Position numbers and translations under genes: made by a program
In this document: piece after piece, positions 16,885-24,959 of the stretch
How positions within the stretch are numbered: the stretch's first letter is position 1
Layout of the letters: each line of letters opens with the position of its first letter
The notes under the pieces: generated by a model
Told to the model about the DNA's origin: nothing
Seen by the model: only the letters and a program-made list of their open reading frames with translations
Databases searched by the model: none
Assembly (NCBI GenBank): GCA_030431615.1
Contig: JAUIID010000003.1
Location: 1 to 64,000 of the forward strand
Source of the DNA: Alphaproteobacteria bacterium
Lineage (GTDB): Bacteria > Pseudomonadota > Alphaproteobacteria > Geminicoccales > Geminicoccaceae
Length of the DNA: 64,000 nucleotides
Reading direction: 5' to 3'

Positions 16885-17807
16885 GGCGGGGTGAAGCCGC
16901 GGCGGCTGCCGCCGATGATGAAGCCGGCGGGGTCGCGCTCGAAGTCGGTGGCGATGCGGCTGAGGGCGGCGACCAGCACGCGGATCTCGCGGATCATCTC
17001 GCCGAACTCGTAGAGGCCGCCATCGCCGAAATCGACGATCGGCTGCTCCGATTCGGCGAGCAGCCGGTCGATCCGCCAGGCGAGGTTGCGGGCGGCGACG
17101 GCCGCCGCCTCGACCTCGGCGAGCGCTACCTCGCCGCTCTGGCCGAGCCCGGCAAGCGGGGCCAGGGCCTGGAGCGTGGCGCGGGCCTCCTCGCCGAGCT
17201 CGGCCCCGACGCCGAGCAGCCGATCGAGGTCCTCGCCGCGCTCGGCCAGGGATTCGGTCAGCGCCTCGACATGGCCGAGCGTCTCGCCGAGCGACGTGAT
17301 GTTCGCGTCCGAGAGGGCCGTGCCCAGCCGCTCCAGCACGGTGACGCCGCGGGCAAGCAGCAGCGGGGTCGAGGTGAAGACCTGCTCGAGGGCGGAGGGC
17401 AGGCCGGCGATGCGTGGCAGCCCGCCTTCGGGGGCGACGGGCGGCGGGGCCGCGGGGTCGCCGCCGCGCAGCTCGACCACGACGAGGCCGGTGACGCCCT
17501 GCGGCACCAGCATCGCGGTGGTCGCCGTGGTCACGGGCGTGGTCTGGGCGAGCTCTACCGTGACGAGCACCTTGGTCGGGTCATCCCGGTCGATGGCGAT
17601 GGCGGTGACCCGGCCGACCGGCACGCCGCTGAACACCACCTGGCTGCCCTGCTGCAGGCCGAAGACCGAGCCCTCGAAGAGGATCTCGTAGGTGGTGAAG
17701 GCCTGGTCGACGTCGCGCTTGGCGAGCCAGACGCCGAACAGCACCGTGCCGATGCTGAGCACGAGGACGAAGAGACCGACGATGAAGTGGCTGGCCCGGG
17801 TCTCCAT
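16881..17807 (-). CDS. mlaD: MCE/MlaD-family lipid transport protein
   Basis: 308 residues: one N-terminal membrane anchor (residues ~9-29), then an MCE domain (~38-115; YEILFEGSVFGLQQGSQVVF, GVPVGRVTAI and VPQGVTGLVVVELRGG). A long helical C-terminal region (~140-290) follows. MCE proteins form hexameric rings that pass phospholipids across the periplasm. The single MCE domain and long helices resemble the longer MlaD variants and PqiB/Mce types, in which the helices form a channel. It overlaps the ATPase gene by one base and the lipoprotein gene by four, as expected for a tightly coupled operon. Confidence 0.9.
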   Translation of the reverse strand: METRASHFIVGLFVLVLSIGTVLFGVWLAKRDVDQAFTTYEILFEGSVFGLQQGSQVVFSGVPVGRVTAIAIDRDDPTKVLVTVELAQTTPVTTATTAMLVPQGVTGLVVVELRGGDPAAPPPVAPEGGLPRIAGLPSALEQVFTSTPLLLARGVTVLERLGTALSDANITSLGETLGHVEALTESLAERGEDLDRLLGVGAELGEEARATLQALAPLAGLGQSGEVALAEVEAAAVAARNLAWRIDRLLAESEQPIVDFGDGGLYEFGEMIREIRVLVAALSRIATDFERDPAGFIIGGSRRGFTPP

Positions 17808-18577
17808 CAGCTCTCTCCACCGGCCGCCGCCCGGCCGCGCGGGCCGGCGAAATAGGCCTGGATCCAGGGGTGCGGGTTGGCCCGCAGCTCGCCGAGCGTA
17901 CCGATCGTGGTGTCCTTGTCGACCAGCACGGCGATGCGGTCGGCGGTGCGCTGCAGGGTGTCGAGGTCGTGGGTGATCATGACGACGGTGAGCCCGAGGG
18001 CGGCCTGCAGCGAGCGGATCAGCTCGTCGAAGGCCGCCGCCGCGATCGGGTCGAGCCCGGCGGTCGGCTCGTCGAGGAAGAGGATCTCGGGGTCGAGCGC
18101 CAGCGCCCGGGCGAGGCCGGCGCGCTTGCGCATGCCGCCGGAGAGCTCGGCCGGGTATTTCGAGCCCGCCGCCGGCGGCAGCCCGACCAGCGCCAGCTTG
18201 AGCCCGGCGAGCTCGTCGAGCAGGCCCGGCCGCAGGCGGTGCCAGGTCTTGAGCGGCACCTCGATGTTCTGGGCGACGGTGAGCGAGCCGAAGAGGGCGC
18301 CGTCCTGGAAGAGCATGCCGGTCCGGGCCCGCAAGGATTGGCGCGCCGCGTCGTCGAGCGCACCCAGATCCTCGCCGAAGAGCCGGATGCTGCCCGATTT
18401 CGGCCGCAAGAGGCCGGTGATGGCGCGGATCAGCACGGATTTGCCGGTGCCCGAGCCGCCGACCACGGCCAGGATCTCGCCCCGGCGCACGCGGAGCGAG
18501 AGGCCGTCGTGGACCGTGGTCGCACCGAAGGTGGTGACCAGATCCTCGACCTCGATGACATGCTCCGGTGCGGCCAC
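17807..18577 (-). CDS. mlaF: Mla-type ABC transporter ATP-binding protein
   Basis: 256-residue ATPase. It has a Walker A GGSGTGKS (residues ~40-47), a Q-loop LFQDGALFGSLTV (family-typical 'FQxGALF'), the ABC signature LSGGMRKRAGLARALALDPE, Walker B ILFLDEPTAGLDP and the switch His in MITHDL. The FQDGALF and GGMRKR forms are characteristic of the MlaF/Ttg2A group, which energises retrograde or anterograde phospholipid transfer. It lies between the permease (3-base gap) and the MCE gene (1-base overlap). Confidence 0.93.
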   Translation of the reverse strand: MAAPEHVIEVEDLVTTFGATTVHDGLSLRVRRGEILAVVGGSGTGKSVLIRAITGLLRPKSGSIRLFGEDLGALDDAARQSLRARTGMLFQDGALFGSLTVAQNIEVPLKTWHRLRPGLLDELAGLKLALVGLPPAAGSKYPAELSGGMRKRAGLARALALDPEILFLDEPTAGLDPIAAAAFDELIRSLQAALGLTVVMITHDLDTLQRTADRIAVLVDKDTTIGTLGELRANPHPWIQAYFAGPRGRAAAGGES

Positions 18578-18580
18578 GGC

Positions 18581-19717
18581 TCAGATCCCGAAGGTCGCAA
18601 AGAGCATGGAGAAGAGGGCGTCGACGACGATCACGGCGAAGATGGAGACCACCACCGACTGGGTGGTCAGCCGGCCGACGCTCTCGGCATTGCCCTCGAC
18701 CTGGAGGCCCATGTAGCAGCCGATCGTGGCGATGAGCACGGCGAAGACCGGCGCCTTGATCATGCCGGCGACGAAGAGGTCGATGCCGACCGCGGCCTGG
18801 AGCTGACGGAGCAGGAGCACGGTCGGGATGTCGAGGAGGAAGATGACGACGAGCCCGCCGCCGACCAGCGCCATCAGGTTGGCGAGGAAGGTGAGCAGCG
18901 GCAGGCTGACGGCGAGGGCGACGAGGCGCGGCGTGACCAGCACGGCGAGGCGGTCGAGGCCGATCACCTCCATGGCGTCGAGCTCCTCGTTGACCTTCAT
19001 CGTGCCGATCTGGGCGGTGAAGGCACTGCCGGACCGGCCGGCCACCATGATCGCGGTCAGCAGCACGCCGAGCTCGCGGAGGGTGGAGACGGCGACGAGG
19101 TTGACGGTGAAGATCTCCGCGCCGAACTGGCGGAGCTGGTCGGCGCCCTGGTAGGCGAGCACGATGCCGATGAAGAACGCCATGATGGCGATGATCGGAA
19201 TGGCGTTCACGCCGGTCTGCTCGATGTGATGCACGATCGAGGTGAGGCGCAGGGTGCGGGGCCGCAGGAGCTGACGCAGCAGTGACAGGGTCACGGCCCC
19301 GGCAAATGAGAGGAAGCGGGCCCCCTCCCCGGCGGCATGCACCGTCCCGGCACCGGTGCGCAGCACCAGCCGGAGCCAGGGATGGTCGCGGGGCAGCGGG
19401 TCGCAGGGAGCGGCCTCGGAGCCGCGCAAGAGGTCGAGGAGCGCGGCATGCGCCGGCCGGGCACCCTGGAGCTCGACGGCGACCGTGGCCGCCTCCAGGG
19501 CACGGATGGTGCGGACGATCAGCCAGCCGCCGGCGGTGTCGAGCTGGTCGAGCTCGTCCGCCACGATGCGCGCCCGCCGCGGCGGCGTCGCCCCGAGACG
19601 GGCAAGCGCCGCGACGAGGTCCTGGTCCAGGCTGGCGAGGTGGGCGAGGCGCCAGCTGCCGCCGAGGCGGAGCGTCGCGATGTCCGGGTCCGCCACGGTT
19701 TCGACCCAGGCTGTCAC
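18581..19717 (-). CDS. mlaE: Mla-type ABC permease with N-terminal STAS-like domain
   Basis: 378 residues. The C-terminal ~245 residues are the MlaE permease fold: an interfacial helix and five membrane segments. They carry the conserved FFIGIVLAYQGADQLRQFGA, the GVLLTAIMVAGRSGSAFTAQ stretch and the EELDAMEVIGLD coupling-helix region. The first ~130 residues form an extra soluble domain (ATLRLGGSWRLAHLASLDQD, IVADELDQLDTAGGWLI) resembling a STAS domain like that of MlaB. This fusion of MlaB-like and MlaE parts is known in several proteobacteria. It is the first Mla gene of the operon and lies 40 bases after the TPR gene. Confidence 0.92.
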   Translation of the reverse strand: MTAWVETVADPDIATLRLGGSWRLAHLASLDQDLVAALARLGATPPRRARIVADELDQLDTAGGWLIVRTIRALEAATVAVELQGARPAHAALLDLLRGSEAAPCDPLPRDHPWLRLVLRTGAGTVHAAGEGARFLSFAGAVTLSLLRQLLRPRTLRLTSIVHHIEQTGVNAIPIIAIMAFFIGIVLAYQGADQLRQFGAEIFTVNLVAVSTLRELGVLLTAIMVAGRSGSAFTAQIGTMKVNEELDAMEVIGLDRLAVLVTPRLVALAVSLPLLTFLANLMALVGGGLVVIFLLDIPTVLLLRQLQAAVGIDLFVAGMIKAPVFAVLIATIGCYMGLQVEGNAESVGRLTTQSVVVSIFAVIVVDALFSMLFATFGI

Positions 19718-19757
19718 GGCCGGTTCACGCTCCGCCGCGCGCCTCCGCCGGGCCCGT

Positions 19758-20312
19758 TCAGATCGGGTCCCCGTCGAGGCGGCGGCGGAGCTCGACGATG
19801 TGCGTCTGGGCGCCGGGCAGCCAGGGGTGGACGGCGAGTGCCGCCTCGAAGCTGCGCAGGGCGGCGGCCGGGCGGTCGAGGCCGAGCATGATGAGGCCGA
19901 GGCCGGAAAGGGCGCCGAAATGCCGGGGCTCCAGCTCCAGCGTGTGCTCGATATCGTCGATGGAGGCGGCGTAGTTGCCCATGAGGTAGTGCAGCGTCGC
20001 CCGCTTGTTCCAGGCCTCGGCGAAGCCGGGCTCGCGCTCGACCAGGCGGTTGAAGCTCAGCGCTGCAAGCGGGAAGACGCCCGCCCCCATGGCCCGGCTG
20101 CCCTGGCGCATCAGCCGGGCGCTGGCGGGATCCGGGGTCTCGTCCCAGATCCGCCAGATCTCCGCCTCGATCGGCTGGGCGGCCTCGATCGAGCCCGCCA
20201 CCTGCAGGGCGGCGAAGAGGTCCTCGAGGCGGGCATCGTCCTGATCGGCGCGGGCGGGATCCAGGGTCACCCAGCAGGCCAGCAGCCAAAGCAGCGCCCG
20301 GATCCCCTTCAT
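19758..20312 (-). CDS. TPR-repeat protein
   Basis: 184 residues with an N-terminal signal peptide (GIRALLWLLACWVTLDPARA), so it is probably periplasmic. The rest is helical, with at least three tetratricopeptide units; the clearest are around AEAWNKRATLHYLMGNYAAS, EHTLELEPRHFGALSGLGLI and ALRSFEAALAVHPWLPGAQ. Similar short exported TPR proteins are common in alphaproteobacteria. It sits 9 bases after the alpha/beta-hydrolase gene and 40 bases before the Mla-type permease, so it may be cotranscribed with both. The role is unknown. Confidence 0.82.
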   Translation of the reverse strand: MKGIRALLWLLACWVTLDPARADQDDARLEDLFAALQVAGSIEAAQPIEAEIWRIWDETPDPASARLMRQGSRAMGAGVFPLAALSFNRLVEREPGFAEAWNKRATLHYLMGNYAASIDDIEHTLELEPRHFGALSGLGLIMLGLDRPAAALRSFEAALAVHPWLPGAQTHIVELRRRLDGDPI

Positions 20313-20321
20313 GCCCGCGTC

Positions 20322-21149
20322 TCAGCCGGCCGCGGCGACCGCGCCATTGGTGAGCGCCCGGGTCTCGAGACGGTCGAGGGCCGTGCGCAGCAGGCTGTCG
20401 ATCACCTCCATGTCGTAGATCCCGCCATGGGTGCTCTCCGGGATGGTCTCGACCATGACCGGGTCGACGAGCGCCTCGATCAGGCGCTCCGAGCGCTCGC
20501 GCGGCACGATCCGGTCGTTGCTGGCGAGGATGACCGCGGTCGGCACCGCCTTGTCCGCGAGATGGTCCGTGCTGCGGAAGGGGTGCTTGAGCAAATAGCG
20601 CACCGGCACCACCATGTAGCGGTTGGCCGCCACCGCCTCGATCGAATCGAAGGGGGTGACCAGGAGCTGGCCGGCGAGGGGGCGCTGGGCGGCGAGATAG
20701 GCGGCAACGCCCGAGCCGAGGCTGAAGCCGAAGGCATAGGTGCGCTCGGGGGAGAGGCCCTTGACCATGGTGTCGTGGATCAGGAGCGCATCCTCGAAGA
20801 GCGCTGCCTCGGACGGCTTGCCCTCGGACGGCTTGTAGCCCCGGTAGTGGAAGACGACGATGTCGACATCCTTCAGGCGATGCGCCAGGAAGGTCGTGCA
20901 GTCGTCGGCATTCCACGCATTGCCGCTGAAGCCGATGACGAGGCCGCGGCTCCGGCCCGTGGCCCGGACGAGGTTGCCGACCAGCCGGTCGCCATTGGCG
21001 GCGCGCAGCTCGAGGCGCTCGTTGCCGGGCGGCAACGGGTAGTTGCCCTTCGCGGCCATGTCGCGCCGGAAGATCAGGCTGTCCTGCATGAGATACAGCC
21101 CGCCGACGAGAATGCCGTAGAGGGCGACGCCGCCCAGGATCAGATTCAA
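20322..21149 (-). CDS. Alpha/beta hydrolase, membrane-anchored
   Basis: 275 residues. An N-terminal hydrophobic segment (residues ~2-22) should anchor it to the inner membrane with the domain facing the periplasm. The hydrolase core shows an early RGLVIGFSGNAWNADD oxyanion region, HYRGYKPSEG, the nucleophile elbow GFSLGSG, the acidic residue region ILASNDRIVP and a candidate catalytic His in PESTHGGIYD. It resembles the YfhR/BEM46-like group. It is the first gene of a run continuing with the TPR gene and the Mla operon, which makes a role in lipid or envelope metabolism possible but unproven. Confidence 0.85.
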   Translation of the reverse strand: MNLILGGVALYGILVGGLYLMQDSLIFRRDMAAKGNYPLPPGNERLELRAANGDRLVGNLVRATGRSRGLVIGFSGNAWNADDCTTFLAHRLKDVDIVVFHYRGYKPSEGKPSEAALFEDALLIHDTMVKGLSPERTYAFGFSLGSGVAAYLAAQRPLAGQLLVTPFDSIEAVAANRYMVVPVRYLLKHPFRSTDHLADKAVPTAVILASNDRIVPRERSERLIEALVDPVMVETIPESTHGGIYDMEVIDSLLRTALDRLETRALTNGAVAAAG

Positions 21150-21184
21150 CTGCCAACTCCAACGCGATTCCGGGAGGAGATAGG

Positions 21185-21988
21185 ATGCCGGCCGGCCCGA
21201 AGCCAGTCACCTGCGACGCCAACACCGGCAAGTGTGGCAGCGCCGACCTGCTGCCGACGGCCCTGATCACCGGTGGCGCCGTCCGCGTCGGGCGCATGTT
21301 GGCGCTGGCCCTGGTCGAGACGGGCTTCGCCGTGGCACTCCATTGCAACCGGTCGACCGAGGCGGCCGAGGCGCTCGCCGGCACCATCGAGAAGGCGGGT
21401 GGCCGGGCGGTCGTGGTCCAGGGCGATCTCGCCGAGCCCGCGGGTGCCGCAGCCCTGGTCGACGCGGCCGTGCTGGCACTCGGTGAACCGCTCGGCATGC
21501 TGGTCAACAACGCCGCCCTCGTCGTCGCCGATTCGCTGGCCAACCTGGAGCCCTCGACCCTGCGCCGGCAGCTCGCGGTCAACCTCGAGGCGCCGACTCT
21601 GCTGGCCCAGGCCTATGTGGCGCAACTGCCGGCGGCAGCACCGGGCCTCGTCCTCAACATCTCGGACCAGCGTGTCGCCAATCCCACGGCCCACTACCTG
21701 AGCTACTCGATCAGCAAGGCCGGGCTCGAGATGCTGACCGCCGTGCTGGCCCGCTCGCTCGCCCCGCGCGTCCGCGCCGTCAACCTGGCACTCGGCCAGG
21801 TCATGGCCGCGCCGGGCATGGACCCGGCCCGCTTCGCCGCCCTGGTCGAGGCGACGCCACTCGGGCGGACGACCAGCGAGGCGGAGATCGCCCGGGCGAT
21901 CCAGCTCGTCGTGCGCTCGCCCTCGATGACCGGCACGACGCTGACGCTCGACAGCGGGCTCGCCACGGGCTGGCTGACGCCGGGCTGA
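21185..21988 (+). CDS. Short-chain dehydrogenase/reductase, pteridine reductase-like
   Basis: 267 residues. The Rossmann start TALITGGAVRVGRMLALAL has the G-x-x-R-V/I-G form seen in pteridine reductases and FolM (dihydromonapterin reductase), unlike the TGxxxGIG of most SDRs. Other motifs are LHCNRS, DLAEPAG, LVNNAA, LNISDQRVANPTAHY and the catalytic YSISK. FolM-like enzymes reduce pteridines with NADPH, which would fit; other SDR roles cannot be excluded. The start may be further in, since the first ~24 residues precede the fold. It is divergent from the hydrolase gene with only 35 bases between start codons. Confidence 0.85.
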   Translation: MPAGPKPVTCDANTGKCGSADLLPTALITGGAVRVGRMLALALVETGFAVALHCNRSTEAAEALAGTIEKAGGRAVVVQGDLAEPAGAAALVDAAVLALGEPLGMLVNNAALVVADSLANLEPSTLRRQLAVNLEAPTLLAQAYVAQLPAAAPGLVLNISDQRVANPTAHYLSYSISKAGLEMLTAVLARSLAPRVRAVNLALGQVMAAPGMDPARFAALVEATPLGRTTSEAEIARAIQLVVRSPSMTGTTLTLDSGLATGWLTPG

Positions 21989-21998
21989 GCGCCGGCGG

Positions 21999-23924
21999 TC
22001 AAAGCAGGGATTCGCGGCGGCGCTGCTGGCGCAGCAGCCAGGGGGCGATGTCGTCCCTGGTCATCGGCGGGTCGCTCATCAGGCATTCGGCGGCATCGCA
22101 GCCGGCCCGCTTCAGCATCTGCAGCTGGCTGTTGCCAGGCACCTCCTCGGCGACCAGCCGCACACCGAGATGCCGGCCGAGCTGGATGACGGCGTCCGCG
22201 AAGAGCGTCCGGTGGCGGTCGCCGGGCACGCCCTCGAGCAGGGACTGCGCCAGCTTCAGGGTCTCGATCTCCTGGTCGCGGAGCAGGGTCAAGGAGAGCA
22301 TGGCGTCGCCATAGCCGCGCACGGCGACCCGAATACCCCGGTTGCGCAGCTGGTCGATGGTCCCGAGGCCGCTGGTGCGGTCCTCGTAGAGGGTGGATTC
22401 GTCGAACTCGAGCTCGAGGCTCGCCGGCTCCAGCGCGTGTTTGCCGAGGGCCTGGAGGGCGCGATCGGCGGTCTCGTTCCAGCCCTCGCCCGGCGGCTGC
22501 AGGATGGGGATGGCGATGTGGTCCACCCGGCAGCCGGCGGCCCGGATGGCGGCAAGCTCGGCGGCCCCCGCCTCGATCATCCAGTCGGTCAGGCGCGGCA
22601 GGAACTGCGGCCCTTCGACCATGGCGAGGAAGCGGTCGGGGCCGAGCACGCCGCGCTCGGGGTCGCGCAGCCGGGGGCGCGCGGCGAGGCCGACCACAGG
22701 CGAGCGGAGCGTCACCTGCGGCTGGAAGTGGAGCTCGAAACGCTGCTCCCGGAGTGCGAGATCGAGCCCGCCCTTCGGCGCCGGCTCGACCATCCGCCCG
22801 GCCAGGGCCGGCGTGATCCGGCCACTGACGGCGGAGAGGCTCATGTCGTGGAACCGGCAGGCCCGGCCGCCGGCCTGCTTGGCGCGATGCATCGCCGCCT
22901 CGGCGAGCCGGAGCAGCTCGTCGGCGGCGCTGGCATCGATCGGGTAGAGGGCGACGCCGAAGCTCGCCGTCGGGCGCAGCACCTCGCCGGCAAGGGCCGT
23001 GGGCGCCTCGATCACCTCCATCAGCTTCTGCACGACGAGGGCCGCGTCCTCGGGCCGCTGCAGGTTCTCGATCAGGACGGCGAAGCTGTCGGCGTCGAAG
23101 CGGGCGATGGTGTCGGTCTCGCGCAGGCGATGGCCGAGGCGCTCGGCGATGATGCCGAGCAGCCGGTCGCCGGCATCGTGGCCGAGCCGCTCGTTGATGG
23201 CCCGAAACCCGTCGAGGTCGAGCGCAATGACGCCGGCGCCGAGGCGATGGCGGCGGGCGGAAGCGAGCGCCTGGTGGATGCGGTCGAGGAAGAGCGTGCG
23301 GTTGGCGACGCCGGTCAGCCGGTCGGTGGCGGCGGGCGGGTCGATCCGGCGGGTGTTGCGGCTGCGGTTGATGGCGAAGCGGATGCAGCGATCCAGCCGG
23401 CCGGTGTCGAACTCGTCCTTGTCGAGATAGTCGGCGATGCCGATCTCCAGCGCCGCCCGCTCGAGCTCCGCGTCGCCGACGCCGGAGACGAGGATGATGG
23501 GCCGCTTGAAGCCGCGGCGGATCGCGATCTCGGCGAACTCGAGGCCGGTCCTGCCGGCGAGGCGGTAGTCGACGAGGCAGGCGTCGAACCGGTCCGTCGC
23601 GATCTGCCGAAGTCCGGCCTCGACGCTGCTCGCCCAGACGACGTCGAAGCGCGTCTCTGGTGCGCGGGCCAGCAATTCCTCGGTGAGGTCGTAGTCCTCC
23701 TCGTCGTCCTCGACGATGAGGAGGCGGATGATGGGCCGCTCGCTGCTCTGCAGCAGCGATTCCTCGACGCCCGCATCGGCCGGCTCGTGCTCACCGAGGC
23801 GGACCGGGCGCAGCGTGTCGAGCGGCACGACGTCGCCGCTCTCCACCGGTCGATTGCCCCGACTGCCGGTGCCCGCGTCGCTGGTGACGGGCAGCCGGTC
23901 GGTGCGTGGTGCCATCGTGGTCAT
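21999..23924 (-). CDS. Response regulator with degenerate GGDEF and EAL domains
   Basis: 641 residues. Residues ~65-185 are an intact receiver domain: acidic pair in VEDDEE, phospho-acceptor Asp119 in CLVDYRL, Ser in LVSG, Lys in YLDKDE. Residues ~200-355 are a GGDEF fold (DRLTGVANRTLFLDRI, LDLDGFRAINERLGHDAGD), but the active-site loop reads FDADS (276-280) in place of GGDEF. Residues ~385-630 are an EAL fold in which the EAL loop is GLAARPRL and later metal-binding motifs are changed (LELEFDESTL). It is therefore unlikely to make or cleave cyclic-di-GMP and probably acts as a receptor or scaffold. The first ~60 residues are disordered. Confidence 0.9.
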   Translation of the reverse strand: MTTMAPRTDRLPVTSDAGTGSRGNRPVESGDVVPLDTLRPVRLGEHEPADAGVEESLLQSSERPIIRLLIVEDDEEDYDLTEELLARAPETRFDVVWASSVEAGLRQIATDRFDACLVDYRLAGRTGLEFAEIAIRRGFKRPIILVSGVGDAELERAALEIGIADYLDKDEFDTGRLDRCIRFAINRSRNTRRIDPPAATDRLTGVANRTLFLDRIHQALASARRHRLGAGVIALDLDGFRAINERLGHDAGDRLLGIIAERLGHRLRETDTIARFDADSFAVLIENLQRPEDAALVVQKLMEVIEAPTALAGEVLRPTASFGVALYPIDASAADELLRLAEAAMHRAKQAGGRACRFHDMSLSAVSGRITPALAGRMVEPAPKGGLDLALREQRFELHFQPQVTLRSPVVGLAARPRLRDPERGVLGPDRFLAMVEGPQFLPRLTDWMIEAGAAELAAIRAAGCRVDHIAIPILQPPGEGWNETADRALQALGKHALEPASLELEFDESTLYEDRTSGLGTIDQLRNRGIRVAVRGYGDAMLSLTLLRDQEIETLKLAQSLLEGVPGDRHRTLFADAVIQLGRHLGVRLVAEEVPGNSQLQMLKRAGCDAAECLMSDPPMTRDDIAPWLLRQQRRRESLL

Positions 23925-24062
23925 GAGTGCAAGTCAGAGCCCGATTTAAACCATTGATAGATTACCGCTATAGTTTGACACTTGCAGGTTGTCGAGGGGC
24001 TCCCGTCCTACGGTAGTCCGGTATGGCTCGAGGTGTCGCGCCGTTGACGCAGCAAGCACTCG

Positions 24063-24944
24063 ATGATGAAGCCACAGGCCTGCAATTGGCGAGGGAAGTC
24101 GGGGCCTGTGGACGAAAACCGCGAGTTCAACGGCCTGGTGTCCATCGACGAATTTCTCGCCTGGTGGTTGCGCAACCCCATGCTGGACGCCAGTTCGGCG
24201 GCCGTCCTGAACCGTTACTACAGCAGCTACCGGCGGCACTTCGGCCCCTATGCCCGGCGTCACTATGCCGGCCAGAGCCGGGAGATCGAGGCCCTCGTGG
24301 CGCAGCGGCCCAGGGCCCGCCTGCTCGAGGTCGGCGCCGGCTGCGGCACCGAGGCCCTCTGGCTCGCCCTCCGCGGCTGCTCGATCCTGGCCATCGATAT
24401 CGACCTGGATCGCCTCGCGGTCGCGGCGGCGCGGCAGGCGGTGGTGGAGCGCATCATCGGCCGCAAGCTGGACCTCGAGTTCCGCGCGGCCTCGGTCTTC
24501 GATCTCGAGCCCGCACCCGCCTTCGACCTCGTCTGGATGGAGCAGACCTTTCACCACATCGAGCCGCGCCGGCAACTCTACGCAGTGCTCGCCACGCTGG
24601 TCCGGCCGGGCGGGCATGTCGTGATCGCCGACACCAATGGCTGGAACCCGCTTATCCAGGCCACGCTCCTGCGCCAGCGCGGGCTGCAGACGATCGTCGA
24701 GCGCACGCTGCAGGACGGCCGGCGGCAGCATTACGGCCAGGAGCGCATCAGCATTCCGACCGCCCTCACCCGGGGGTTCGCCGCAGTCGGGTTCGAGCGG
24801 CGATCGGTGCGCTATTTCCGGGTCATGGCCAATACCCCGATGGCCGATCGCTGGCAGCCATGGGAGCGCCTCGTGCCGGGCTGGCTGGTGCCGGCCTTCA
24901 CCCACTACGTGCTGACGGCGCAACGCGCCACCGCCGCGGCCTGA
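24063..24944 (+). CDS. Class I SAM-dependent methyltransferase
   Basis: 293 residues. SAM-binding motif I is RLLEVGAGCGTEALWLALRG (residues ~86-105), followed by LAIDIDLDRLAVAA (motif II acidic residue). Later motifs are FDLVWMEQTFHHIEP and LVRPGGHVVIADTNGWNP. The sequence between and after these is like methyltransferases acting on small molecules or sugars, but I cannot name the substrate. The start is uncertain: ATG at 24063 is followed at once by another ATG, and a later start is possible. It is divergent from the GGDEF/EAL gene and converges with the LpoA-like gene. Confidence 0.78.
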   Translation: MMKPQACNWRGKSGPVDENREFNGLVSIDEFLAWWLRNPMLDASSAAVLNRYYSSYRRHFGPYARRHYAGQSREIEALVAQRPRARLLEVGAGCGTEALWLALRGCSILAIDIDLDRLAVAAARQAVVERIIGRKLDLEFRAASVFDLEPAPAFDLVWMEQTFHHIEPRRQLYAVLATLVRPGGHVVIADTNGWNPLIQATLLRQRGLQTIVERTLQDGRRQHYGQERISIPTALTRGFAAVGFERRSVRYFRVMANTPMADRWQPWERLVPGWLVPAFTHYVLTAQRATAAA

Positions 24945-24959
24945 GGGGGCAAGGCGCCG

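Noticed and set aside
19356-21266. A long plus-strand open frame across the TPR and hydrolase genes
   Set aside because: The minus-strand genes have signal peptides, TPR motifs and a hydrolase elbow; the plus frame has no recognisable sequence.
23960-24010. TTGACA promoter ahead of the methyltransferase gene
   Set aside because: A good -35 box is present, but no acceptable -10 lies at 16-18 bases, so I do not call a promoter.
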